Part shown: in pieces, positions 7,906-15,127 of the stretch
Layout: each line of letters starts with the position of its first letter
Numbering within the stretch: position 1 is the first letter of the stretch
Assembly (NCBI GenBank): GCA_002328485.1
Contig: DCUF01000082.1
Span: 85,984 to 103,681, forward strand
Direction of reading: 5' to 3'
DNA length: 17,698 bases
Origin: Deltaproteobacteria bacterium UBA2221
GTDB lineage: Bacteria > Desulfobacterota > Syntrophorhabdia > Syntrophorhabdales > WCHB1-27
Position numbers and translations under genes: made by a program
The notes under the pieces: generated by a model
Databases searched by the model: none
What the model saw: only the letters and a program-made list of their open reading frames with translations
Told to the model about the DNA's origin: nothing

Positions 7906-7935
7906 AAAAAAACCCCCTGGGGGGAGGCCCAGGGG
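7906..7935 (-). terminator. Rho-independent terminator upstream of tolQ
   Basis: Reading the minus strand, CCCCTGGG (7935-7928) pairs perfectly with CCCAGGGG (7921-7914) around a 6-base loop; one G is followed by seven Ts (7912-7906). It lies 13 bases after the stop codon of the small reading frame at 7949-8068 and would end a transcript from the promoter at 8111-8139. Confidence 0.85.
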
Positions 7936-7948
7936 CAAAGGGGAGTAA

Positions 7949-8068
7949 TTATGAGAAGTTATGGGGATACGCGTTTGCGAGTGCGAGGTTGTGAAAAGAG
8001 GCACTTACTGCCGTCGAAAAAAAGCCTGCTATTTTTGCGATCAGTTCAGACATCTTTAGCCTTGCCAT
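7949..8068 (-). CDS. candidate 39-residue small protein with its own promoter and terminator
   Basis: No family is recognised. A 39-codon frame starts at ATG 8068 and ends in TAA at 7951-7949. An alternative start is Met6 at 8053 (34 residues), which has AAGG six bases upstream and may be the better one. The N-terminus is basic (MARLKMSELIAK), a moderately hydrophobic Ala/Phe/Ser-rich middle follows (IAGFFSTAVSASF), then HNLALANA and the last six residues YPHNFS. This reads like a signal peptide or small membrane helix with a possible AxA-type cleavage site (ANA) leaving only a hexapeptide. The unit is framed by a strong promoter 36 nt upstream of the first ATG and an intrinsic terminator 13 bases after the stop, which argues for an independent transcript. 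It could instead be a non-coding RNA of about 200 nt with a chance frame. Confidence 0.5.
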   Translation of the reverse strand: MARLKMSELIAKIAGFFSTAVSASFHNLALANAYPHNFS

Positions 8069-8110
8069 AATTTCCACGTAGGCCGAGATTGTGAATTTAG
8101 TAACAAAAAA

Positions 8111-8139
8111 AGAATACGCTCCACGCAGTGGTTTGTCAA
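8111..8139 (-). promoter_or_regulatory. strong sigma-70-type promoter of the small transcript
   Basis: Minus strand: TTGACA (8139-8134, perfect), 17-base spacer, TATTCT (8116-8111, 4 of 6). A G lies at 8104, seven bases after the -10 box, as the likely start. The spacer contains the small palindrome CCAC-TGC-GTGG, a possible operator. The promoter lies 31 bases beyond the stop of the upstream gene. Confidence 0.65.
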
Positions 8140-8169
8140 TTATTTTTTTCCAAACAGTTTTGTGGGATG

Positions 8170-9738
8170 CTATTTGTTGGTAGATCCCTTTCTTTCTCGC
8201 TTGTGCCCGAAGCGTTCTTCAAAGACCGGGGCGATGAGATTGTCGACCGGGGCATAGTCATCCCGAATGACCATGGCGTCTTTCTTATCCAAGAAACTCT
8301 TGGTCAGTTCCTTGGATACCAGGGCCGATTTTGCTTGAGATCCCAGTTTTTGTTTCAACCAATTGTCGAAGGCCTGAATATCAAGGGTCCCCTTGTGGGC
8401 TATGACTATAAAAGTGCTGATCTTTAGATTTGAGAAGTCGGGATTCACCGAGATCAAATGGACATTATCTTCGCCGAATACGGCGGCCAATGTTTTCATG
8501 AAAGAGGGGAGAAAAGCACCTTTCTGGAAGTTGTCAATGACGTTGGACATGAGAATGCCTTTTGGGGCAAGGATGCCGCTCAATTGTTCGGCAAATTCCT
8601 TGGTGGTGAGATGGTAGGGGATGGAAAGATCGTTGAAGGCATCAGTGAATATCAGGTCATACCTTTCTTTGCAGTTCATGACAAACCACCGGCCATCGGT
8701 ATTGAAGGTGCGAATGCGCGACTGCTCCGGAAGTCCGAGGTGCTGGTACACGACCTTCGTCACCTGAGGGTCTATCTCAACGACGTCAATTTTGGCCGCT
8801 GGGAAGGAGGTCTCCATGTAACGGGGAAAGGTATATCCGCCGCCGCCTATGGTCAGGCTCCTGAAGGCTGCATCGTTCGAATAGAGCCACCGGAGAACCT
8901 CGGCATAGATTCGCTCGTATTCGTACTCGATGTGGAGGGGGTTGTCGAGGGCTACAAATGAGTGGATGAGGTTGTCAAGCACCATGGCTTGCAGAGGTGT
9001 CTTGCGATCCGCGCTTGTCGTTTTCGTCAATTTGATCGTATAGTAGTCGCTTTCCTTATAGTAGTAGTAACGCTCTATCCCCGGTATCCTCCCGGCCAAG
9101 GAGTAGGCTCCCGTTACAAGAAAAACGGCTACCACCAAGAAGGCCGTAAACGTCCTTCCCGTTCTAAACAGCATCCCCGATCCGAAGGCGGCGATCATAA
9201 GAATTATCCCCATAACCAAGACGATATTTCGGGTACCCATCCAGGAAATCAAGACAAAGCCGGTCATGAACGTGCCTGCAATAGCGCCTAATGTTGAAAA
9301 TGCGTAAATCTTGCCAATAACATTCCCGGCCCGGTCGAGGTTCTTTAACGTGAGCTTCACCACCACTGGGGATATGGTGCCGAGAATACAGCCAGGAATG
9401 AAGAATATGAGCGCCGTTACCGTGAAAATCCGCCACATCAGGGAAAAGGGAAAGCGATAGGCTGCTACAAAATTCGCAAGGGGGATAATGGCAAGGGCTG
9501 CGACGCCGGAGAGAAGAAGCAGCCACCCTAAGGTTTTTCTGCTTGTGAACCGGTCCGCAAGTTTCCCTCCTATATAGGCTCCGATACTGATGCCCGCCAG
9601 GATCACGCCGATGATACTGGTCCAGGTATAGATAGATACCCCCACAAAGGGCGCGAGAATGCGACCGGCTACCATCTCGATGACCAGGGAACAGAAACTC
9701 GCAATAAAGGTAATGATATAGGCCTCAAGCAGACTCAT
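8170..9738 (-). CDS. membrane protein with spermidine-synthase-like C-terminal domain (fused transporter/spermidine synthase type)
   Basis: A 522-residue two-part protein. Residues 1-215 are a multi-span membrane region (spans near 7-29, 38-58, 71-92, 105-125, 148-166, 170-190, 198-215) beginning with the conserved stretch EMVAGRILAPFVGVSIYTWT (21-40). Residues about 225-510 form a Rossmann-type domain of the spermidine-synthase/methyltransferase fold: SLTIGGGGYTFPRYM (294-308), VVEIDPQV (319-326), TDGRWF (347-352), FTDAFND (364-370). The glycine loop is GGGGY where true spermidine synthases have GGGDG, so polyamine synthesis is doubtful; the substrate is unknown. The ATG at 9738 has an excellent ribosome site (GGAGGAAT). 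It is transcribed divergently from the response regulator gene. Confidence 0.83.
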   Translation of the reverse strand: MSLLEAYIITFIASFCSLVIEMVAGRILAPFVGVSIYTWTSIIGVILAGISIGAYIGGKLADRFTSRKTLGWLLLLSGVAALAIIPLANFVAAYRFPFSLMWRIFTVTALIFFIPGCILGTISPVVVKLTLKNLDRAGNVIGKIYAFSTLGAIAGTFMTGFVLISWMGTRNIVLVMGIILMIAAFGSGMLFRTGRTFTAFLVVAVFLVTGAYSLAGRIPGIERYYYYKESDYYTIKLTKTTSADRKTPLQAMVLDNLIHSFVALDNPLHIEYEYERIYAEVLRWLYSNDAAFRSLTIGGGGYTFPRYMETSFPAAKIDVVEIDPQVTKVVYQHLGLPEQSRIRTFNTDGRWFVMNCKERYDLIFTDAFNDLSIPYHLTTKEFAEQLSGILAPKGILMSNVIDNFQKGAFLPSFMKTLAAVFGEDNVHLISVNPDFSNLKISTFIVIAHKGTLDIQAFDNWLKQKLGSQAKSALVSKELTKSFLDKKDAMVIRDDYAPVDNLIAPVFEERFGHKRERKGSTNK

Positions 9739-9812
9739 GGTGAGATTCCTCCTCTGCCTCTTGGGTTGTGGCAGCCACAGTTTGCGTAGCCAAGGGGTGA
9801 CTTAAAGTCTAT

Positions 9813-9841
9813 TTCTTAGTGAATTCGGTAACTTTTGTCAA
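9813..9841 (-). promoter_or_regulatory. probable promoter of the spermidine-synthase-like gene
   Basis: Minus strand: perfect TTGACA (9841-9836), 17-base spacer, weak TAAGAA (9818-9813). It lies in the 175-base divergent region. A perfect odd palindrome GACTT-A-AAGTC (9799-9809) lies just downstream, a possible operator. Confidence 0.45.
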
Positions 9842-9861
9842 ACCTTTTGTTATGCACGCCA

Positions 9862-9902
9862 TGTCTTAAGGTCTACCTGTCACAAGGCTTTTGTACTATA
9901 CT
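9862..9902 (+). promoter_or_regulatory. direct repeats and -10 box before the response regulator gene
   Basis: TGTCTTAAGG (9862-9871) and TGTCACAAGG (9878-9887) agree at 8 of 10 positions and are 16 bases apart. They stand immediately upstream of a -10-like TATACT (9897-9902). No good -35 box is present, as is common at activator-dependent promoters. The layout suggests autoregulation by the OmpR-type regulator, which is an inference. The ATG is only 11 bases after the -10 box. Confidence 0.35.
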
Positions 9903-9913
9903 ATGGGCTAACC

Positions 9914-10585
9914 ATGCGAGTGCTTGTAATCGAAGATGAGGTCAAGGTGGCAAGCTTCATCAGCCGTGGGCTGGAGGAAGAGGGGTACACCGTTGAGGTG
10001 GCCTTTGACGGTAAGGAAGGACTTAGTCTCCTGAAGACGAAAGAGTACGATCTGGTCCTTTTGGATCTCATGATCCCCGAGATAGATGGCCTGCAGGTGC
10101 TCAAGAGTGCCCGAGAAGATGGGATAACCACGCCTATACTGATACTGACGGCAAAGAGTGCAAAAGAAGACGTGGTGCGGGGCCTCGACACCGGTAGCGA
10201 CGATTACCTGACAAAGCCTTTTTCATTCGACGAACTGCTAGCGCGAATGCGTGCGCTTACGAGAAGAGGAAACACAAAGGAAAGTCATCTTGTTCGCTAC
10301 AAGAACATGGTTCTTGACCCCTTTACAAGGGCACTTTCCATCGAGGGACAACAGGTCGAGCTCACTGAGAAGGAATATCTCATGGTGGAACTCTTGATCA
10401 GAAATAGCGAGAGACCCCTAACAAGAAAAGAGATAGCTGAGTACGTTTGGCAGAATGCTGCGGATTCAACGAACATCGTCGACGTGTATGTCAATTTCCT
10501 CCGCAAGAAGATCGAGACCATCTCGCAAACCAAGTATATCCTGACGGTCCGTGGGACGGGGTACATCCTCAAAGAAGAGAAATGA
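9914..10585 (+). CDS. OmpR/PhoB-family response regulator
   Basis: A 223-residue two-domain regulator. The receiver domain (about 1-118) has the acidic pocket Glu7-Asp8, the phospho-acceptor Asp51 (LVLLDLMIPEIDG), Thr79 and Lys101 (LTKPFSFDEL). The C-terminal winged helix (about 127-220) has EKEYLMVELLIRN and the C-terminal VRGTGYILK typical of the OmpR group. The stop overlaps the start of the histidine kinase gene (ATGA), so the two form a cognate pair. The third gene of the operon is an HtrA protease, which points to an envelope-stress role as in the Cpx system, although the sequence does not show which signal is sensed. Confidence 0.93.
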   Translation: MRVLVIEDEVKVASFISRGLEEEGYTVEVAFDGKEGLSLLKTKEYDLVLLDLMIPEIDGLQVLKSAREDGITTPILILTAKSAKEDVVRGLDTGSDDYLTKPFSFDELLARMRALTRRGNTKESHLVRYKNMVLDPFTRALSIEGQQVELTEKEYLMVELLIRNSERPLTRKEIAEYVWQNAADSTNIVDVYVNFLRKKIETISQTKYILTVRGTGYILKEEK

Positions 10586-12009
10586 GAACGCTGTCAAACC
10601 TGCCCATCAGGTGGAGACTTACCCTACTCTATGGAGGTATTCTCTCCTTCATACTCGTTGTCTTCGGCAGCGGGGTCTACTACTACTTTGAGATCAGCCT
10701 CCAGGCGAGCATCGATGGGAAAATAAAATCGATGGGTGAGGTGATATCCACCTCTCTAACCGACGTCAGGGATCCTGGCCTCTTCGGCAACTTCGAACGA
10801 TATCTGGAAAACGTCCTGGGGAGAAAACCAAAGGGCAAATTTATCCAGATCATTGACAGTGCCGGCAGGATAGGAGCAAGGATGAACGATGTCGAGGCTC
10901 AGAGTCTTTCCAGTAGCTTCAACACCCTGGAGCAAGCCTATGCAGGGGAAACGGTTTATGAAACCATTGAAAGGGTGAAGCCGAGACTTCGCATGGTCAC
11001 CATACCGATTATGGATGACAACAAGAAGGTGACGAGTATTGTTCAGGTAGGGACGTCCCTCGAGGATTTCGATGAAACGATGAAGAGACTCCTCATCATC
11101 ATGATCATCGCCATCCCCACATCGATCGCCTCGACGATTATCATAGGCTATGGTGCCGCTACAAAAGCCCTCAAACCGGTTGAGAAGATGCGGAGGACGG
11201 CCTTAACGATTTCCTCCCAGAATCTGGGAGAACGGATAGACATAGGGCGGAGGAAGGATGAACTCGGGAAGCTGGCCCAGACATTTAACGAGATGATCGG
11301 AAGGCTTCAGGACGCGTTCCAACGGATCAACCAATTCAGCTCAGACGTGTCGCACGAGCTGAGGACCCCACTTACGATCATCAAGGGTGAGACGGAGGTC
11401 GCCCTAAGAAAGGAAAGAAGTGTCGACCAGTACAAATCGATACTTTCGAGTCATTTGGAGGAGACCGATCGGATGACTCGAATCATAGAAGACCTTTTGC
11501 TCTTGTCGAAGGCGGACAAGGATGAGATACGGCTGAATATGGAGACCCTGGACGTAAAGGCTTTGATCATGGATGTCTATGCCGATATGAGCCTTATGGC
11601 ACAGCAAAAGGGGGTCTGTCTCGTGGCGAAGAACGTGGCCGATACTGAAATGCGCGGTGATGAGTTGAAATTGAGGCGTATGCTGAGGAACGTAGTCGAT
11701 AACGGCATCAAGTATACCCCGGGGGATGGGGCTGTCGAGATGTCTTCGACCACGAGCGACGGGTTCGTAACGATAGAGGTGCGGGACACGGGCATCGGGA
11801 TAGCCGAAGAAGACCTGAAGTACATCTTTGACCGATTCTACAGGGCTGACCGATCGAGAAGACGTGAGAGCGGGAGCGGCCTCGGGCTTTCAATCGCGAA
11901 ATGGATCGCCGAGGCGCATGGCGGGACCATAGGGGTCGAGAGCCACGCGTCCTCGGGCAGCCTATTCTTTATCAGATTACCTTTGGACGGAGGCATCCAT
12001 GAAACATAG
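10582..12009 (+). CDS. membrane sensor histidine kinase
   Basis: A 475-residue kinase with TM1 at about 14-36, a periplasmic sensor region (about 37-168), TM2 (about 170-190) and a HAMP linker (about 191-243). The dimerisation/phosphoacceptor domain carries His258 (SSDVSHELRTPLTIIKGE). In the HATPase domain the N-box is RNVVDNGIKYTP (369-380), the G1 box DTGIGI (402-407), the F-box FDRFYRA and the G2 box GSGLGLSIA (431-439). All motifs are intact. The start used is the ATG overlapping the regulator stop; an open frame reaches further upstream but lies inside the regulator gene in another frame. The 3' end overlaps the protease gene by 11 bases. Confidence 0.93.
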   Translation: MRTLSNLPIRWRLTLLYGGILSFILVVFGSGVYYYFEISLQASIDGKIKSMGEVISTSLTDVRDPGLFGNFERYLENVLGRKPKGKFIQIIDSAGRIGARMNDVEAQSLSSSFNTLEQAYAGETVYETIERVKPRLRMVTIPIMDDNKKVTSIVQVGTSLEDFDETMKRLLIIMIIAIPTSIASTIIIGYGAATKALKPVEKMRRTALTISSQNLGERIDIGRRKDELGKLAQTFNEMIGRLQDAFQRINQFSSDVSHELRTPLTIIKGETEVALRKERSVDQYKSILSSHLEETDRMTRIIEDLLLLSKADKDEIRLNMETLDVKALIMDVYADMSLMAQQKGVCLVAKNVADTEMRGDELKLRRMLRNVVDNGIKYTPGDGAVEMSSTTSDGFVTIEVRDTGIGIAEEDLKYIFDRFYRADRSRRRESGSGLGLSIAKWIAEAHGGTIGVESHASSGSLFFIRLPLDGGIHET

Positions 12010-13456
12010 AAAATGGTTGTTGATGGTTCTTATCCTTGTACTCGTTGCCGGAGTTTCGGTATATGCCAAACAGAAGGTGGGCACGAGCGTGAATCCGGAT
12101 ACCCCGTATCCCGCCAGTCCCCGGCAAATCTCCTTCGACCGTTCCGGTCTTCCCAGCTTTAGTGGTCTCGTCAAGGAGGTAACACCAGCCGTGGTGAACA
12201 TCAACACCACCACTGTCGTAAAGGGAGTTGACCTCAATGAGAAGATGGTAAACCCTTTCAAAGACTTCTTCGGAAACGACTTTTTTGAGAAGTTCTTTGG
12301 GGATGCGCCACGGAGGGAGTTCAAACAACGAAGCCTTGGCTCAGGGTTCATTATCGATAAAGAAGGACACATTCTAACCAACAACCACGTTGTCGAGAAA
12401 GCGTCGAGCATACGGGTCAAACTGACCGACGGCAAGGAGTATGAGGCCAAGGTGGTCGGCAAAGACCCTAAAACGGATATCGCCTTGATTAAAATAAATG
12501 CAAAGAATGGCCTTCCCGTGGCGGTGATCGGCGATTCCGATAAGCTTGAGGTTGGAGACTGGGTTCTTGCCATTGGCAATCCCTTTGGTTTGGAGCGGAC
12601 CGTGACCTCGGGGATTGTAAGCGCAAAAGGTCGCGTCATCGGGCAGGGCCCCTATGACGACTTCATCCAAACGGATGCATCAATCAATCCGGGAAATTCC
12701 GGGGGGCCCCTTTTCAATCTAAGGGGAGAGGTGGTTGGTATCAGTACGGCCATCGTTTCCGGAGGCCAGGGGATTGGTTTTGCGATTCCCATCAACGCCG
12801 CAAAACTGCTTCTGCCTCAACTGAAGGCCAAGGGTAGGGTTGTACGAGGATGGCTCGGCGTCGTCATCCAGAAGGTTACCCCTGAGCTGGCCAAAAGCTT
12901 CCAAATCAAAGAGTCGGAGGGAGCGTTGGTCTCGGACGTAATCGAGGATAGCCCCGCATCCAGGGCCGACATTCGGAGAGGGGACGTGATAGTCTCCTTT
13001 GACGGCCACAAAATCAAAGAGATGGATCAACTGCCGCGGATGGTTGCCGGAACCGAGATCGGTCGCAAGGCCAGAATTGGCTTGGTCAGAGAAGGCAAAT
13101 ATCAGGACGTAGATGTGATAATCGGTGAAATGAAGGACGAGAAGAAGGAAACCGCTGAGATAAGTCCTGAGGCAGAGAAGAATTTTGGTCTTGTGGTACA
13201 GAATATAAATCCTGACATTGCCCGTCATTTGAGCCTCAAAGACAGAAGGGGTGTGATCGTCACAGACATTCGTCCGGGCAGCCCTGCCGAGGAGGCAGAC
13301 TTGAGGCCCGGAGATATCATAAGAGAGATCAATAGGAGGCCGATAAAGAACATAGAGGATTTCAAGGAGGTCATGAGAAGAGCGAACACCAGAGACGGCG
13401 TCGTCATGCTTGTGAAGCGAGAAAACGTTAGTTTTTACGCGGTGATGAGAGATTAG
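11999..13456 (+). CDS. degP: HtrA/DegP-type periplasmic serine protease (Do family)
   Basis: A 485-residue periplasmic protease/chaperone that degrades misfolded envelope proteins. A signal peptide spans about residues 1-23 (MKHRKWLLMVLILVLVAGVS, then VYA). The trypsin-like domain has the catalytic triad His130 (LTNNHVVE), Asp160 (KTDIALIK) and Ser234 (NPGNSGGPL). Two PDZ domains follow, at about 285-375 and 395-482. There are no cysteines. GGAGG lies 5 bases before the ATG, inside the kinase gene, and the 11-base overlap means it is co-expressed with its probable regulators. The symbol is by family; DegQ or HtrA would be equally acceptable. Confidence 0.93.
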   Translation: MKHRKWLLMVLILVLVAGVSVYAKQKVGTSVNPDTPYPASPRQISFDRSGLPSFSGLVKEVTPAVVNINTTTVVKGVDLNEKMVNPFKDFFGNDFFEKFFGDAPRREFKQRSLGSGFIIDKEGHILTNNHVVEKASSIRVKLTDGKEYEAKVVGKDPKTDIALIKINAKNGLPVAVIGDSDKLEVGDWVLAIGNPFGLERTVTSGIVSAKGRVIGQGPYDDFIQTDASINPGNSGGPLFNLRGEVVGISTAIVSGGQGIGFAIPINAAKLLLPQLKAKGRVVRGWLGVVIQKVTPELAKSFQIKESEGALVSDVIEDSPASRADIRRGDVIVSFDGHKIKEMDQLPRMVAGTEIGRKARIGLVREGKYQDVDVIIGEMKDEKKETAEISPEAEKNFGLVVQNINPDIARHLSLKDRRGVIVTDIRPGSPAEEADLRPGDIIREINRRPIKNIEDFKEVMRRANTRDGVVMLVKRENVSFYAVMRD

Positions 13457-13475
13457 TAAACTTTTGGACGAGAAG

Positions 13476-13490
13476 TGCGATAATTAGGGT
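13476..13490 (+). promoter_or_regulatory. possible extended -10 promoter before the GspF/PilC gene
   Basis: TG (13476-13477), one base, then GATAAT (13479-13484) match an extended -10 element. There is no -35 box. A start at 13489-13491 would give a leaderless mRNA beginning at or next to the ATG at 13491. Confidence 0.3.
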
Positions 13491-14696
13491 ATGCCCGTTT
13501 ACGAGTGGGAAGGAAAAACATTAAGGGGTGAACCCCGAAAAGGCGTGTTAACCGCCGAGTCCACCCAGGACCTCCGTGCACAGGTGCGCCGCGAGGGCGT
13601 GATCCTGACTGCCGCCAAGGAAAAGAAAGAAGAGAAAACGGAAAAAGCGAGCGGCAAGAAGAAAGTGAAGCGCCTTCAGGTGGGTATTTTTACGCGCCAG
13701 CTTTCCACAATGATCTCATCCGGGTTGCCACTGGTACAGTCCCTCGACATCCTTTCCAACCAACTTGATGATGCCAACCTGCGGGCCGTGTCCAGGAGCG
13801 TGAAAGAGAGGATCGAAGAAGGAATGAGATTCGCGGACGCCCTCAAGGAATACCCAAAGGTCTTCGACGACCTCTATACCAATCTTATCGTGGCTGGCGA
13901 GGAAGGCGGTATGCTCGATACCGTTCTTATGAGATTGGCCAACTACATTGAAAAGTCGGAAAAGCTCAAGAAGAAGGTCAAGAGCGCGCTCATCTACCCC
14001 AGTAGCATTGTTTTTGTAGCCATCGCAGTGGTGCTGGTCCTGCTGCTTTTTGTGATTCCCGTTTTCGAAAACATGTTCCAGAGCTTTGGGAAGGAGCTGC
14101 CTCTTCCAACCCAGTTGGTGATCAACCTGAGCCATTTTGTCAAATCCAGTTTTCCATTCATTGTGGGTGGAGCTATCGTCGGCATTATCGCTTTTATTCG
14201 CTACTATCGCACCAACCCGGGACGCAGGCAGGTTGACGCCCTTCTGCTCAAAATACCCATTTTCGGAATTCTGTTGAAGAAGGCCTCGGTGGCAAGGGTG
14301 ACCAGAACGCTCTCCACCCTTCTTTCCAGCGGAGTCTCGATCCTCGAAAGTTTTGTGATTGTGGCAAAGACCGCTGGAAACAGGATTATAGAGGATGCCC
14401 TCCTTAAAGCAAGGGTAAGCATCAGCGAAGGCAAGAGCATCTCAGATCCTCTCAAAGACAGCGGCATTTTCCCTCCCATGGTCGTACAGATGGTTCAGGT
14501 CGGTGAGTCCACGGGTGCCCTCGACAACATGCTCAATAAGATAGCGGACTTCTATGAGGAAGACGTTGACAATATGGTCGCAAACCTGACCTCGTTACTG
14601 GAGCCTGTCCTCATGGTTTTTCTGGGCGTCATTCTGGGCGGTCTGATCGTGGCTATGTATCTGCCCATATTCCAGCTCGGCTCAGTGGTCGGATAG
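13491..14696 (+). CDS. GspF/PilC-type inner-membrane platform protein
   Basis: A 401-residue inner-membrane protein of the type II secretion / type IV pilus machinery, which anchors the assembly ATPase. It begins PVYEWEGKTLRGEPRKG, typical of the family. A Lys/Glu-rich linker (43-61) is followed by two homologous T2SSF domains (about 67-190 and 270-392). Membrane spans are near 170-190, 221-238 and 372-393. Signatures include LSTMISSGLPL (71-81), VAGEEGGMLD (134-143) and the matching VQVGESTGALD (335-345). The gene starts 34 bases after the protease gene. Only TAGGG close to the ATG could serve as a ribosome site, and an extended -10-like TG-C-GATAAT (13476-13484) ends 6 bases before the start. 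Its likely partner ATPase is at 3166-5160; no pilin gene is nearby. Confidence 0.92.
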   Translation: MPVYEWEGKTLRGEPRKGVLTAESTQDLRAQVRREGVILTAAKEKKEEKTEKASGKKKVKRLQVGIFTRQLSTMISSGLPLVQSLDILSNQLDDANLRAVSRSVKERIEEGMRFADALKEYPKVFDDLYTNLIVAGEEGGMLDTVLMRLANYIEKSEKLKKKVKSALIYPSSIVFVAIAVVLVLLLFVIPVFENMFQSFGKELPLPTQLVINLSHFVKSSFPFIVGGAIVGIIAFIRYYRTNPGRRQVDALLLKIPIFGILLKKASVARVTRTLSTLLSSGVSILESFVIVAKTAGNRIIEDALLKARVSISEGKSISDPLKDSGIFPPMVVQMVQVGESTGALDNMLNKIADFYEEDVDNMVANLTSLLEPVLMVFLGVILGGLIVAMYLPIFQLGSVVG

Positions 14697-14741
14697 TACT
14701 TCGGGAATCTCCAACGCTACTGATTCTGGCACGCAACTCTG

Positions 14742-14765
14742 CCTTGAAGTCTGCTCTGAAGTCTG
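14742..14765 (+). repeat. 12-bp imperfect tandem repeat before the tRNA gene
   Basis: CCTTGAAGTCTG and CTCTGAAGTCTG lie head to tail (10 of 12 identical; TGAAGTCTG shared exactly). The stretch TTGAAG (14744-14749) to GATAAG (14765-14770) could be a poor promoter for the tRNA, with a short 15-base spacer. Confidence 0.4.
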
Positions 14766-14781
14766 ATAAGCTACTCGGCAT

Positions 14782-14858
14782 CGGGAAGTAGCTCAGTTTG
14801 GTGGAGCACAGCGTTCGGGACGCTGGGGTCGCAGGTTCAAATCCTGTCTTCCCGACCA
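14782..14858 (+). tRNA. tRNA-Pro (anticodon CGG)
   Basis: A complete cloverleaf can be drawn. The acceptor stem is CGGGAAG (14782-14788) with CTTCCCG (14848-14854), followed by discriminator A and an encoded CCA (14856-14858). The anticodon stem is CAGCG/CGCTG around the loop TTCGGGA with anticodon CGG at 14816-14818. The T arm is GCAGG-TTCAAAT-CCTGT. The C1-G72 pair is the usual bacterial tRNA-Pro identity feature. It reads CCG codons. Five Ts follow the CCA directly and may end transcription. Confidence 0.97.
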
Positions 14859-14881
14859 TTTTTCTCCAGAGAACAGCACCT

Positions 14882-15075
14882 TTATTCTCCAACAGATTCT
14901 TGATTCGCGGGCTTTTCAAGCAACTCCAGGGTCTCGCCCAAAACCGGATGCCGATCTCTTCTATCTTACCAGCCTAGGCGGCGTTTGTCCGCGTTCAGGT
15001 GAACTCTTTGCTCGCAAGGCGGGTCATGGTGGTAACGGTGATGTCTTCGAGGTATTCCTTCGCACGCTCCTGACC
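14882..15075 (-). pseudogene. remains of a decayed gene, family not recognised
   Basis: Within the 402-base gap between tRNA-Pro and cysE, the minus strand has successive coding-like pieces in shifted frames. One runs from 15075 to a stop at 14995 (ERAKEYLEDITVTTMTR, with ordered GC-rich third positions). Next comes an overlapping frame with LNADKRRLGW that ends in TAA at about 14966, then a short piece KIEEIG in another frame. The last piece is at 14965-14882 (HPVLGETLELLEKPANQ, stop TAA at 14882-14884). Read together with frame corrections, they look like the C-terminal part of one protein. There is no intact start. I do not recognise the protein; the reading is by eye. Confidence 0.4.
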
Positions 15076-15127
15076 TCAATCCCCTCGAAAGGGTATGATC
15101 GACATGGAGTTGAGTGCTGTGCCAATA

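Noticed and set aside
7863..7907. TTG start for TolQ at 7907
   Set aside because: It lies in the terminator T-tract and inside the proposed promoter; ATG 7862 gives the usual spacing to the first membrane helix.
10447..10581. Longer N-terminus for the histidine kinase
   Set aside because: These codons lie within the response regulator gene in another frame; the ATGA overlap at 10582 gives a normal kinase N-terminus.
14653..14919. Minus-strand 88-codon frame containing VGKTGFEPATPAS
   Set aside because: It runs antisense across the tRNA-Pro gene; this peptide is a well-known false protein produced by translating tRNA genes backwards.
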